Shown here: positions 11,267 to 23,500 of the stretch, piece by piece
Position numbering within the stretch: the first letter of the stretch is position 1
How the letters are laid out: every line of letters starts with the position of its first letter
Source of the DNA: Panax quinquefolius
Taxonomy: Eukaryota; Streptophyta; Magnoliopsida; Apiales; Araliaceae
Direction: 5' to 3'
Assembly (NCBI GenBank): GCA_020205615.1
Contig: CM035170.1
Span: 38,414,143-38,478,142, forward strand
DNA: 64,000 nucleotides
Translations under genes and position numbers: made by a program
Notes under the pieces: generated by a model
Seen by the model: the letters and a program-made list of their open reading frames with translations, nothing else
Told to the model about the DNA's origin: nothing
Databases searched by the model: none

Positions 11267-11700
11267 TGTAACGCCCCGAAATCTGGTCTAACTCACTGTG
11301 ATGACAGTGTAGATGAGACGGGAACTTGTTTGTGGGTTGTTTGTGGGAAACCACTCGGAGTACAATATGGACTACTAGCAGAGACGCAATGTGTGCTGAG
11401 TCCTAGAGAAGTTATAAGAAGAAGATAAGAATGTAAATCATCAAAGATGATGATCGTATAAGTAAGACATCTCCGTATGTCATGAAGCCGTAAACCGGTA
11501 ATGAAAGCTGGTCGCGTAAACTTAGGTTGCAAGAACGCGAACCCTAAGAAGTAAAGTTAAGTAAACCAATGCGTAAGTCAAGTATATGACTAATTGGTGT
11601 TTATGTTTTCTCCTTATGTGTTATATAGGAATTGGAATGAGCGATCAAACAGTAGTCGAAATGTCACAGAAGGCAAGTTTCCTAACTTCATTCATATTCT
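11267..11700 (-). mobile_element. LTR-like fragment (inverted end of the A/C type)
   Basis: TGTAACGCCCCGAAATCTGG at 11267 is the reverse complement of an ending very close to those of elements A and C (CCAGATTTGGGGGCGTCACA type). The rest of the fragment has no recognised domain and its other border is not visible. Confidence 0.4.
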
Positions 11701-11989
11701 AAATGAATGCTAGTTTCTTAAACTTCTCAGATGTTGAACTTGAGAAGTCTTGTCTATGTGCAAATGTGCGATATTTGTACAAGGTGGTAGTTTCAGATGA
11801 GGCCTTTGCCACCATTTGAACACTTTTGTTTTATGAGATGAACTGCTCGCAACAAAAGAAAATGAAAAGTATTTATCATTAAAAAAAATGAAAAAAAACT
11901 TATATATTAATGAATGATGTACCACGCACAATCTCTTTGAAGATCGGATAAAGAAATTCTCTCCAAAAGCTCCCATTGCATGAGCCCAA

Positions 11990-13640
11990 AGAGAGAAAAA
12001 AGATATTTTATCCCAAAGTAACTCAATATTTGAACATTACTTTATTGATCGAAGAGAAAATTACAACAAAAATTCGAAAAAAAAATTCTAGCATCTCAAT
12101 CTCTCGGATAAAGAAATCCCAAAATACCAAAACAAGCACATCTCCAAAGGATCCCCTTATTGCTTGTATGACCAAAATCCTTGAATTTGCATATTAAAAA
12201 TCTTCCACCGAAGAGGGACATATCCAACTTTCCCCCATCACACTAAATAAACACCACAACCGCCAAGCCATCGAACAATGAAGAAACAAATGAGAATGAG
12301 ACTCACTATCCTTCAAACACATTACACACATCTGGGGATAAAGATTTGTAAGGCCTACGCCTTTGACGCATATCATTAGTATTAAGCCGACCAAGAGTTA
12401 AGGACCACATAAAAGCCTTAATTTTTTAGGGAGCCTTTACTTTCCAAATATAAGAGGCTAGAGGAAAACGATGAACTGGACGATAACCCAATAAGTAAGT
12501 GAAGAAAGAACGACACGAGAAGATTCCCGAAGAATCAAAACACCAAACACGCCTATCCAAGGACCGAGAAAAGGAAGTTGAATTAAGAAGTTGAATAAAT
12601 AAAGAGAATTCTTCCGTCTCCCTATCATTTAAATTACGAAAAAATGAAAATCCCAAGAAATTGAATCTCCCTCCCAAGTATAGAAGTTAGAAATAAGAGA
12701 GTTATGCTCATATGAAAGGTAAAAAAGACGAGTAAAAACTATTGAATGAGGAACATCTCCTATCCAAATATCTTCTCAAAACCGAATTTTCATGCCATTA
12801 CCAACTTGGAAACGAACAAGAAAATGAAAGGAAGTGTAACCTTGGGAGATAAATTTTCAAGGACTAGAATAAGTAACACACGAAAAACAAGGATTTGCAT
12901 CCCATCCATTATGCTAAATTCCATACTTTCTTCTAAATCACCTGATGCCAAAGAGAGTCGGGTTCCAAAGGATAGCGCCAAAGCCTTCCTCTCTAAAACT
13001 CAGACACATAATACATTCAACCAAATGGTTTCCTATCCTCGCTATCCCCAACCCCCCTTTGCTACCGGGACCTTAAATAACGAGAGATAATAAAGAGGAA
13101 TACTCGCTAAACAAGCTTGAATAAGAGTAATCCTCCCACCCAAAGAGAAGTAAACACCTTTCCAACAATCAAGCTTCTTACCCACTCGCCTACATGATCC
13201 CAAAAAGACTTGAGATCTCGGGTTACCACCTAAAGGGACTCCTAAATAAGTCATTGGTAAGGACTCAACTTCACACCCAACTAGTGAAGCATAAGAAACA
13301 AGAACATTATCCTCCATAAGAAACAAGAACATTCTCCTCCATATTAATACCAGTGAGACTATAGTTTGAAAGATTCATCTTCATACCCGATATAGACTAA
13401 AAAATTTGAAGGAGCGATAAGACATTCTTAAAACTTACAACACCTTCAGTGAGGAAAAGAATGGTATCATCCACAAATTGAAGATGAGAAGCTCTAGCTT
13501 CATCTCTATCAACTACGCATCCATTAACAAGACCCTCCATCTTGCTTTTCCGAATCATCCTACTCAAAACATCCACCACAAGAGTAAAGAGAAATGGAGA
13601 ATGCGGATCCTTATGTCTAAGACCTCTAGATGCCTTGAAC
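11990..13640 (-). pseudogene. LINE retrotransposon remnant (reverse transcriptase to zf-RVT)
   Basis: Minus-strand frames, in order from right to left, give ASRGLRHKDPHSPFLFTLVV, SHLQFVDDTILF (the RT active site, usually FADD), PMTYLGVPLGGNPR, WKGVYFSLGGRITLIQACLA, SIPLYYLSLFKVP, then KVKAP...RLNTNDMRQRRRP and CLKDSESHSHLFLHC. This is the RT domain followed by the zinc-binding zf-RVT region of plant L1-type LINEs. At least four frameshifts or stops break it. The front of RT and the endonuclease are missing, as in 5'-truncated copies. The right border is placed where similarity ends. Confidence 0.85.
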
Positions 13641-14770
13641 CAAGATAGTAGCCAATTGGAATTGAGCTGGTATGATAGAGTGAGTGAGAAAAAGGATATA
13701 GCTTTTACATGAAAAGGTAGTGTTTGGCTCCGTAATATAGTTACGTTTGTTTGAGGAGGATATCTGAACAAAATATAGCAAGTTAAGTAAACGAGTATTG
13801 GTGCCAAGCCTCCACCCTCGAGGACGCATGAGTAGGGGAATTGGGGAAGTGGAAATGGTTTTGGAAGTAATCCTTGTGACTTTAAGTAAATATATTTAGA
13901 ACACTCGAATTTGAACAAAAACAAACATAACATTTACTTACTAGACTAATACATTAAAAAGCTTAGATATCTAAAACAAAAACATCGTGACTTAAAAATG
14001 CATTTCATATATAAATTAACAAAACATGTTCATGAATCCACTGTTACACTTGGCACATAGTGTCAAATCATCTGATAATTCTCCTCTTTCCTTTCTTTTT
14101 AAAGTAGTCCCTGAAAAATGTATAAAGGGTTGAGCTTCACAAGTCCAGTAGAGAGTACTTTTACAACTTTAAATCAAGGAATAATGCAACCACAAGCAAA
14201 ACCCTTCAAATATTGAAACTAAACTTCGTTGCAACATAATTAGCTTCAAATAAACTTTCTTTATCTTTATCATCTTTCTTTATCATAAGCATTTCAACAA
14301 GAACATAAACTATGTACATCTCAACAACATTGATAGCCTGATTTTGCAAGGGACCGACCATAGTAACATCCTTATTTTGGCCTGTAATCAATCACTATTA
14401 ACCTCCTTTTTTGGCTAGGAACCAACCATTTTCATGAGGATCTGTCCCGAAGTCAACTCGAGGGAAACCATATCCTAATTTTGTCTGGGAACCAACCTTT
14501 TCCGTTCCAACTTCTACTACACAGTCAACCTTCAATGCATTATCACTTTGTTACCACTCTCACCTTCCAAACCATAAATGATGCTTGATCAAACATATAA
14601 CATTCAGCCTTTCATCACGTAAGGATTAGTAGATACAGTATTAGGCATATCTTTAGATGTTTATATTATAGTTTCTCTCTGCGGTATGCCCCCGTGCCAT
14701 TATGTTTATTTTTTTTAATATATTTGCAATCTAGCGAAAAAAGAGTCTCTAATTAGTTAACTTTATACAG
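13641..14770. other. Intron sequence before the first visible helicase exon
   Basis: No domain or element could be assigned. The last bases form a normal acceptor, TTTATACAG, at 14762-14770. Confidence 0.5.
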
Positions 14771-14807
14771 GTGGAGCAATAGCAAGTTGCAGGTCATTGT
14801 TGGTACG
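14771..14807 (+). CDS. RECQL2: RECQL2-like exon: [12 protein letters not shown]
   Basis: Acceptor TATACAG, donor GTATGT. The first base completes a split codon, then [12 protein letters not shown], which is the strand and loop just before helicase motif V. The preceding exon is not within the window. Confidence 0.88.
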
Positions 14808-17800
14808 GTATGTCTACTTGATTTGCCATTCTTCTGATTGCATTGATGCTATTTTACCAAGTTGAGACTCAAAATATTTCTTACAGGTGGCTTTTGGTAT
14901 GGGAATTAACAAACCAGATGGTTAGTGTTCATTGTTAACCTGGATTTCATTTTCAAGACATTGCTTTTCATTTGGCATTAAATAGTCAGGTCTGATGAGA
15001 ATTTGTATTCCCAATATAATGTTTTTATGCAGCTGAAGTTGTTTTGTTTGGGACATTTTAGTCTTGACTAATCATGAGAATGCCCCCAATGCATACTATA
15101 AGAATATAATGCGCTTGTTTGGTTAGAGGGCGTTTGATGCATTTATTGCTTTTGGTGCTTTTGGAAATTCAAACGCACTCTAAATTCTTGTTTGCCTACA
15201 GAAGCGTCTTATTTCAAGCGCAACTTATTTAACTCGTAAATGTAGCTTTTGGGGCTCTAATGCACCACACCAAAATTGGTGCGGTGAGTTTGGAATTCCA
15301 AACACACCAAACTCTACCACTGAAAAAGAAGCAAATGCTAGTAACCAAACAAACCTATTTTTCTTTTCCAGTTGCTGTTGTCTCTTTCTTGAATTGCTAG
15401 TGCTCTCCATTTTAGTATCCTTTGACTTCCATCTTTCAAAAGGATATGGTTCGGTCTAAATTTTAAAGTAATTAATTTGGGCTCTGGTCTTACAAAAGCT
15501 GAAAACTAATGATCTTCATCAGGGGCTACCCCATAAAGTTCTATCTACAAATATCTGTTTTATGCGTAAGCAGAAAAATGGGGCTCTGTTTTTTTGCATT
15601 ATCCTTTTAATTGTATTCCTGAAACTCTATTTTTGGAGTGTCGGGGGAGGAGTGAGTTTGTCCGGGCTCGGGAAAGATTTATTGCTTAGTCAGTTCTAGG
15701 TTTGGGAGGGAGGAAGGATACTAAGATGCTTTGGAAGATGGGAATTGTTACATATTTTATGTGTAATGTATAGTTAATGAGTTAATAAATTAAATCAATG
15801 TAATACATGGTAGTGTATTAAATGATATAAATATATATCATTATCTAAGAAATTAATTAAATTTAATAATTATGTTATGTTACATGTATTAAATGTAACA
15901 GGTGCAATGGCTTAACGTATGATATTTATCAAGTGGAAGTGTATTTAATATGAAATGAAGGTCCAATATATATATATATATATATTGGTACCAAGTCAAT
16001 GATCTAAATTAATATCGAATAATGGTTAGGTATATTAAATAAATATATTTAATATATGAATAAATTGCTTGGAAGACAATTTATGGAAGGAACACTGAAA
16101 TTGAATTTAATTGTACAATATAAATTGTATAAATTGAATGATTTATTTAAAATAATTAATGAAGGAAATATTAATTATTTAAATTATTGATTCGTTACAC
16201 TAAAAGTGTTCATTTTAATTATGAATTTATTTAATTTCATTGCGTAATTATATTAATGTATATTTTCCACATTTTTATTTATATGGGAAAACACTTTCTG
16301 AAATAGCTCTATTCGTGAATGTGCTTCATCTCAAAGCACTGTTCTGCCAAACGCACAGCAAGTGATTTTCAGTTATGCTGGACTTGGATAGAGTCTCATA
16401 CTTTAGGCCCTGAACTAAGCATGTGCCAAGATTGAGCCATGCCTCTCTTGGCCCAAACAATCCTATATATTGTACGGTGTTCTGCAAAACTCGAAGTGGA
16501 TTTAGATTAATGCTCCCTCCATCTCTTCCTCTCACTCTCTTCTTCTTCCTCTCCTTCTTCACCCTCTCCCTCTCTCTCTTTCTCTCTCCTTTTCTCTTTC
16601 CTTATGTTTCAGTCAGAACACAAACAAAGGCACATGCACATGCAGATACTTGATTTTTATCTACATACATACATACATAAATAAAAGCTAAAATATAAAT
16701 AATGTAAAACAAAATAAAATGAATTGGGTGAAGAGAGAAAAAGCAGTGCACCATAGAAGAACTAATAATCATTATTTTTATTAATATTGTTGTTATTAAT
16801 CTTGCTTTTCTCCGTAGGGAATGATGTTGGGTCGTTCACGCCAGTGTCCTAAAACTCTACTCACTTGGTCCATAATACAAAACAAAAGTATTAAAAGCTG
16901 AAAATCCAACTTTCAGTTAGACTTTGAATAACTAATTAAACCGTTCGAGAAGGTGTTAGCATGCATGGCCTGTACCGTTGGAAAGCTATAAAATAATATT
17001 CTTTAACTAGAAAAAGAACGGTGAATGATTTGGATGCTTCGAGAGAATTAGTTTATTACTAGTGGTGCAGAGAGGACATATTATACGAATTTGACCATGT
17101 ATCTAGTTTTTATGGGGCGTCTGGAGTTTTTAGGCATCCTGTTAGTGTAATCTTTTTGGTTAGTCAAATAGTTTTTAATAATTAGAATTCCTATCCTTAG
17201 AAGGATGTACCTAAAAATCTATAAATGCCTAAATCACGTACTAGCAAGTTAGTTAATTTTGTTTGACTGAAATTATTATTTAGACCTTGACTTTAAAGGA
17301 GATAGCTTTCTTCTCTTGATCCCTTGGGTAGATTCCTTCAGTTGGTGAGTTTCATCTCTTATCCTGTGGGTTATGGATTCGCAATTTCGCATTGGTGGCA
17401 GGTTGCTCTTATCCGTAGAGTAGCGAGCTAAAACCCTTTGGTTCTTTGCTTTTCACCCTTCCAATTTTCACCTTCAGAAAATTCTGCAAATCAGTTTTGA
17501 TTATATAGAACATTAGAAATAATAAGTTTGGTAAATTCTACAACTGAAATGACTTGAAGGATCCTAAGCTTTTGTTACTCTTCCTTTCGGCTCGTTGTCT
17601 TGAGTTTGTAAGTTTCATATCTGATTCTGCTTTTCCACATTAGTTTGATTTACCATGAAGAAGCTATTTTTATAAAGTCTTATATTCTTGCGTGAAATGC
17701 AACCTCTTTAATGAGCTGAAGTGCATATTTGATGCCATTCCTATTCGGATTACCTGTTTTACAAACTATTTGCATATTTGATATTGTTTATGTTAAGTAA

Positions 17801-20496
17801 TAGTTCCCTTTAGTCAGGTTTGTCATCCATCACACCCTCAGCAAATCAATGGAGACATATTACCAGGTTTTCATTCTATGTCCTATTACGCATACTTTTG
17901 TACTTCATAGTCTGTCTGTATCTGACTTCTCTGGTTCCAGGAAAGTGGTCGAGCTGGACGAGATGGACTTCCTTCTGAATGTCTACTGTATTTCAGGCCT
18001 GCTGATGCTCCCAGGCAGGTAAAAGGTCCTTTTTTATGTTGAGCTTGCAAGTCTGTCTATGATTAAGAGTCTAGGTGGTGTTGAAGCTGGCTCATTCATG
18101 CTAGTCATCTTAGAGCTTTTGTTTGGAAAACCATGTCTTATATTAATCTCTATATAGTTATATTAATATCTTGGTACGATACTTCTCACTCAGAGCTCGA
18201 TGGTTTTCTATGAGAATTCTGGATTACAAAATCTCTATGACATAATACGGTATTGTCAGGTGTGATTCCTTATCCAATTGATCAAATCACAGTTTCCATT
18301 ATTTAAAATCTTAATGTTTCCATTGTGCACTCTGTCTTGGGCAGCCCATCTTAACTTTATGGATTGATGTGAAATACTAACCCTATATGCATAAGAGCAT
18401 TATAAGAGCTTTCACACAAGAGATTTAGATAGGCCAGAGTTATTTCTCTGTATCTCACTCTTTCTATTGAAATATAATTGTGAGAATCATAAATTGCAAG
18501 AAAAGAATTTTGGAGAAGAAGTCAATGCTCGAGTAAAAAAAGTTGTTTAACATAATGGGATGAAAATGCCCTTAATGGGATGGGCAAACCAGCTGGCTCC
18601 CTAGAGGATGGTTGGCTGCCCAAATCATTGAGACCTCTCTCCCTGATGATATCATATGTCAATGTTGAGCTGTCTTTTTTTTTGTTTGTAGTTAAACATT
18701 TACTAATGTGCTCAATCAAATGTATTATTGGATTAGCATGTTTAAATGACCATCAAGCTGGATTGCTTGTTTAGTTTAATTGATTCAGTGTCTATATGTT
18801 TTAAGTAAGATTTCACGAACTATCACTTTCCACCAGTCACTAAATACTCCTTTTAGGCAGACAACCATGAGCAATTGCCTATAACCAGCAGTTCTGGTCC
18901 TGGTTAAAGAATTGAAAGGGGATTCTAGGAAAATTCTTGAGGCATGATTATGGGGATTTCAGGATAATTCTAGAGGCATATTTATGGGGATGCTAGGATA
19001 ATTCTAGAGGCATAATTATGGGCATTCCAAGATAATTATAGAGGCATGATTATGGGAATTTCATTGATTTAATTTCCATATGTAGCTGCAGCTCTATGTA
19101 TATATAGAGAGCTATCCTTTGTTCATTTCAAACAAGATAATAAACAACATTCTCTTTTTTTCCTTTTTATAATTCAAAAGAATATTCCATTCCCTAGGGT
19201 CTGCAGACTGCAAGTCATCCCAAGTTCTTCGTAAGTTGATAATTTGCAAATGGAAAAGGTTTTGTTGTGGATACTTAAATCTCTTTTCATGGCAGTCTAA
19301 AAGAGAGTGCCGCCGAAGTGCTTTCTTCCGACATTTTGCGGAGCCATTGCAAGACTGTAATGGTAGTAGTTGTGTTAGTTTGTTTTGCCATTCCTTTTTT
19401 TTTTCCTTTTTCGATTTACTGTGGTAGCTCAGGAAATTTTAAACTCATTTCATACATTTGTATGCTGTTTCAGAGATGTGCGACAACTGTTCCTTTTCAA
19501 GTGAGGTCAAGGAAATGGATGTATCTGGTATATTCTTGGACTTTACCACAAATTAGTTTATTTGTTTGTATTCTAGTTATTAATTTGCTAATCTTTGAGA
19601 ACTGGAATATGCGTCTTAATTGGGGTTTTATTTGGAATATTATCCTTTAAAATTATGTATTCTGATAGCTAAAATGTTTGTTTGCCCCGGGACAGGATTC
19701 CCTAAATCGCTAGCCCCTTGAACATGCGCTAAAAAACAAGACGAAGAAAAGTTGTAAAAAGAGGTAGGTAAACTTGGCAACATAAATATAGGGCTTCTCA
19801 ATAATGAACTTAATTGATCAAGCTCCTTCAAAATTTAATTTACTCATACTCACTAAAAGAAGATTTATTTTTCCCCAATTTTTCTTGTTTCTTTATTTTT
19901 TTTTGCTCAGGCACATAGATTATGTAGCCAACTTTGATGGCATCTGCTTTCTTCTTTAGGTCAATAGAAATATAGGCAATCATAGATTCAAGAGGTGGTA
20001 TGGAATCTATGGATTATAGAAGAGCATTTAGGTCTTCACTTGATGAAAGAGAGATAAGTAAAAGGGAGAAAGTAACTGAATGGTAACCACAATATTGAAG
20101 TGTCTAATGATGTGGAATGAGTGGAAATTGCAAGCGATGATTTACTATTTATTTTGTATCATTATTTAGAGATAAATAAATTGTAATTAGGTTATTAGTT
20201 TGATAATAGTTATATTATTTTATTTGTAGTAGATAATTATTTGGAATTTCATTATTAATTAGGGTTTATGTTATATAATTGGTGTATTTAATTGTTGAAA
20301 TCAGTTTGCTTAATATATTAATTTGAGTTAGGGTTGTGTCGTCGACTCATTTTGGCCTTTGACCATTCTCCTATTTTTCTCCTTTCTTTCCTTTTACCCC
20401 TTTCATGTCCCTTCCAAACCTTTTCATACATACCAAACCTTGTTCATCTAATTGATGTCAGAGTTCAAGAATGACACTATTAGATTTCAAAAACAC

Positions 20497-20549
<53 letters not shown>

Positions 20550-23500
20550 GTACATATATATTGTAGGACTGAGAAATGTAGACTACAACTTAATCAACAA
20601 AGTGAAAAAGATTAACTAATAAAAGATGTTTCATTAATCATTACAAACGTCAAGTACAATACAATAATATCCTACGTCATTACACTTCCCTTGCGATCTG
20701 GTTCTTTGATTGATCGGATGAGGTGAGAATTCCACAAAGGCATGCGAGACTTGGTGGAGTGATGGACGAGGGAAGAGATCATAGGCGGACTCCTCAAGGC
20801 AACATGGGCAGAACCCTTGGTGTTAGGGCCGTTTGTGTGTGGACTTGGTTATGCTTGAGGACGTAGCTCTGTGAGGGCTAATTCCTTGGGGATGATCTTG
20901 AGGCTTGTAGAGACGAAGTGTGGAAACTTAACTCTGTTAAGGCCAAGTCCTTGAAGGTGAATCTTGAGGCTCTTGGAGACTAAGTATGGGGACATAGCTC
21001 CATGGAGGCTTTCCTTGCAGGTGAATCTTGAGGCTTATGGAGACCAAGTATGGGGAATGAGCTCCATGGAGGCTAAATCCTTGAAAGTGAATCTTGAGGC
21101 TGGTGGAGACTAAGTGTGGAACTTAGCCAACCAAGACAACAAGGGTGTATCTCTTGGTGCTAGCAACTTGGTGTTTATGGATTATTGAGAGAGTGATTCT
21201 AGATAGAGAAGCTCTCAATTCTTTTAAATTTCTCAAAAGTTTTTCAATCTACTTTCAAATGAGGAGGGGGGTATTTATAGGCTTCATGGGGGGTGGCCCC
21301 ATGTGCCGTGCACATCAACTGTCACTTATAAACTATGACTACAATATTAGTCTAGGTGCAAATGTTGTCTTTTCGGAGTCCGTTTCGCCCTACGTCTCCA
21401 TCCGCTAGTCCAAAACCTTATCAAATCCCACTTCTAGACGACCTCTCTAACTCTTTACCGGAGTTTAGAGAGGTGATCCGTCTGCCCAAAGTAGCTATTT
21501 TTGACAGTAATTCTTCATATTGGCTCGATCGGAAACAGTCGTAAAGGATCGGTGTTCTCGGGATGACATCATCGTTGTTTTTGGTGATGTTGCCCATGAC
21601 ATCATTATCCTAGCAAGGAACATAATTCTTGAAGCTCTAGTATGCACAACATTGTGCTCATGTTGCCAATTGGTGGCTTGAAAGCTTGAGTTGTTGCTTG
21701 ATTTCCTCACTTCGAGTCTACTTGCGTACTTCGGGCCTACTTGTGTACTTCGGGCCTACGTGCCTAGTTGGGGCCTACTTTTAGGATGTGAATCTTCCTT
21801 CTTTTCTTTTTTTGCCTTTATGTAGAGCCTTGTCTTGCTCTTTCATTGAAATCTCTTTAGTTGGAAATACTTTTGAAATTTTGACCAAGTGTTGAAGCTG
21901 TTGGTGACTGAAGGAGCCGCCCACGTAAAAAAAATGCATGAAGATGGATTTGGTTTTTGAAACAGATCGGAACTTTGTGTCCAAATTTTGCCATGGCTTA
22001 GGATACATCATCGTAGCCGCCGCCATCCCCACTGCTGTCGTCATCCCGCACCCTTACTTTCATCTCCCTGTTCGTTCTTTTTTTTTTCTTTCTTTGTCTT
22101 GATCTTTGTTCTTCATGAGTTTTAGATCTGGATCTAAATTTGCATCTTAACATTGATTTACAGATTGATAATTTTGAACCCTATATTTTTATTTTAAAAT
22201 TTTAATAAATTATATATCTTCTTGTTAATTGGGTGGGTTATGGGTAGATTGTGGGTTATGAGAGTTTATTATTTTAATTGGGATAAAATTGCCATGTTCA
22301 AATGTATGCTTTAAATTGAAAAAATTATGCCACGTCAAGTGCTATGTCCATGTTCTGTTAAAAATTTAAGACTAAAAGACAATTTGCACCCCCAAATTTT
22401 ATGTCACTGTTAATTTTTGCACCCTAAACTGAAAAAGGTGTCTAAGTCCACCCCAAACTTCAATTACACTTAACAAAAAATACACTTTCTTTCCTTAACC
22501 GGTCAAAAGTGACCGGCTAAGGCACACATGTGAATGTGAAGGGTTATTTAAGTCTTTTCCATATTAATTCCTCCCGTTTCTTCACCAAACCAAACCAAAC
22601 CAATTTCCTATCAAAATTTTCTTCACACCTCATCGTTAACTCAAATCGTGTTGCTGCAAGTTCAGACTTTAGACTTCATTACATATATAAAAGCTCTGAC
22701 CCACCACAAGTACATTTTTGGCCTTCGATTCAGAAACCCACAATTGCAAAACTCTCACAAATCGAGCCTGCTTGCGAACCACCACTTGTTTTTGATCTTT
22801 CATTTCCTAATCCAGTTTTCATCTCCTTAACATATTCTGAAGTCACCCATGAAGATTTACTGCTTAATTTCTTTACAGGGTGTTGCTTAGTTGTAAACTA
22901 GCAATTGCTTTGTGCCCATTTCCTACTTTTGTAATGTTTTCCTCTTGACCTTGAAACAGAGGATGGAAGATTTGGAGAAGAAGGTCTCTCGAGTGCCAAA
23001 TATGGAGTTTGTGCACACCTCATCAGAATGAGAAAATGCAGAAATCAACTTGGGAGAAGAGCAGTGATGGAACCTTTTTCTGTCGTCGCATTATCTCCTC
23101 CACCATTTTTCTCAATTCTGAGCTTTTTCATTACTGGATAATCATCATCATCATCATCTGGATACTCCTCCACCTCCTCAAATTAATCTTCTATTTTTCT
23201 TCATCTTCCTCTTCTTTTTTGAATCCTGGTCAATCTCATTGTTATTAGTAACAGAATTGCTATTTGTTGCCTCAAAAGTAACAAATTGTTTAAGCAACAT
23301 TAAATCATTAACAACATTACGCAACTTCTCCTCCTCCTCTCGAACTCCGAAAACTCGACGGCAAAGCGGTGGCGGAACCCCTAATTCCCTCCCACCCGTC
23401 AGCGCTTTTCTCGATTGTGGCACCAAAGTATGCACTAAATCCACCACCGGAGCTGCCTCATCGCCGTCGCCGTCATTAAAATCATCATCATCATGGGATA

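Noticed and set aside
13641..13933. Extension of the LINE frame to 13933
   Set aside because: RT similarity stops near 13640; residues beyond it have no LINE motif, so the open frame is chance read-through.
16423..16653. Frame rich in Leu, Phe and Ser with a hydrophobic stretch
   Set aside because: Arises from a CT-rich simple-sequence tract; no conserved features.
20895..21150. Possible CRISPR-like or spaced repeat array
   Set aside because: Repeats are contiguous ~65-bp tandem units with no unique spacers, inside a plant intron.
22530..22901. 123-residue plus-strand frame in the Pack-MULE
   Set aside because: Begins at a non-ATG codon in the terminal-repeat flank and shows no recognised domain; may be captured DNA but cannot be supported as a gene.
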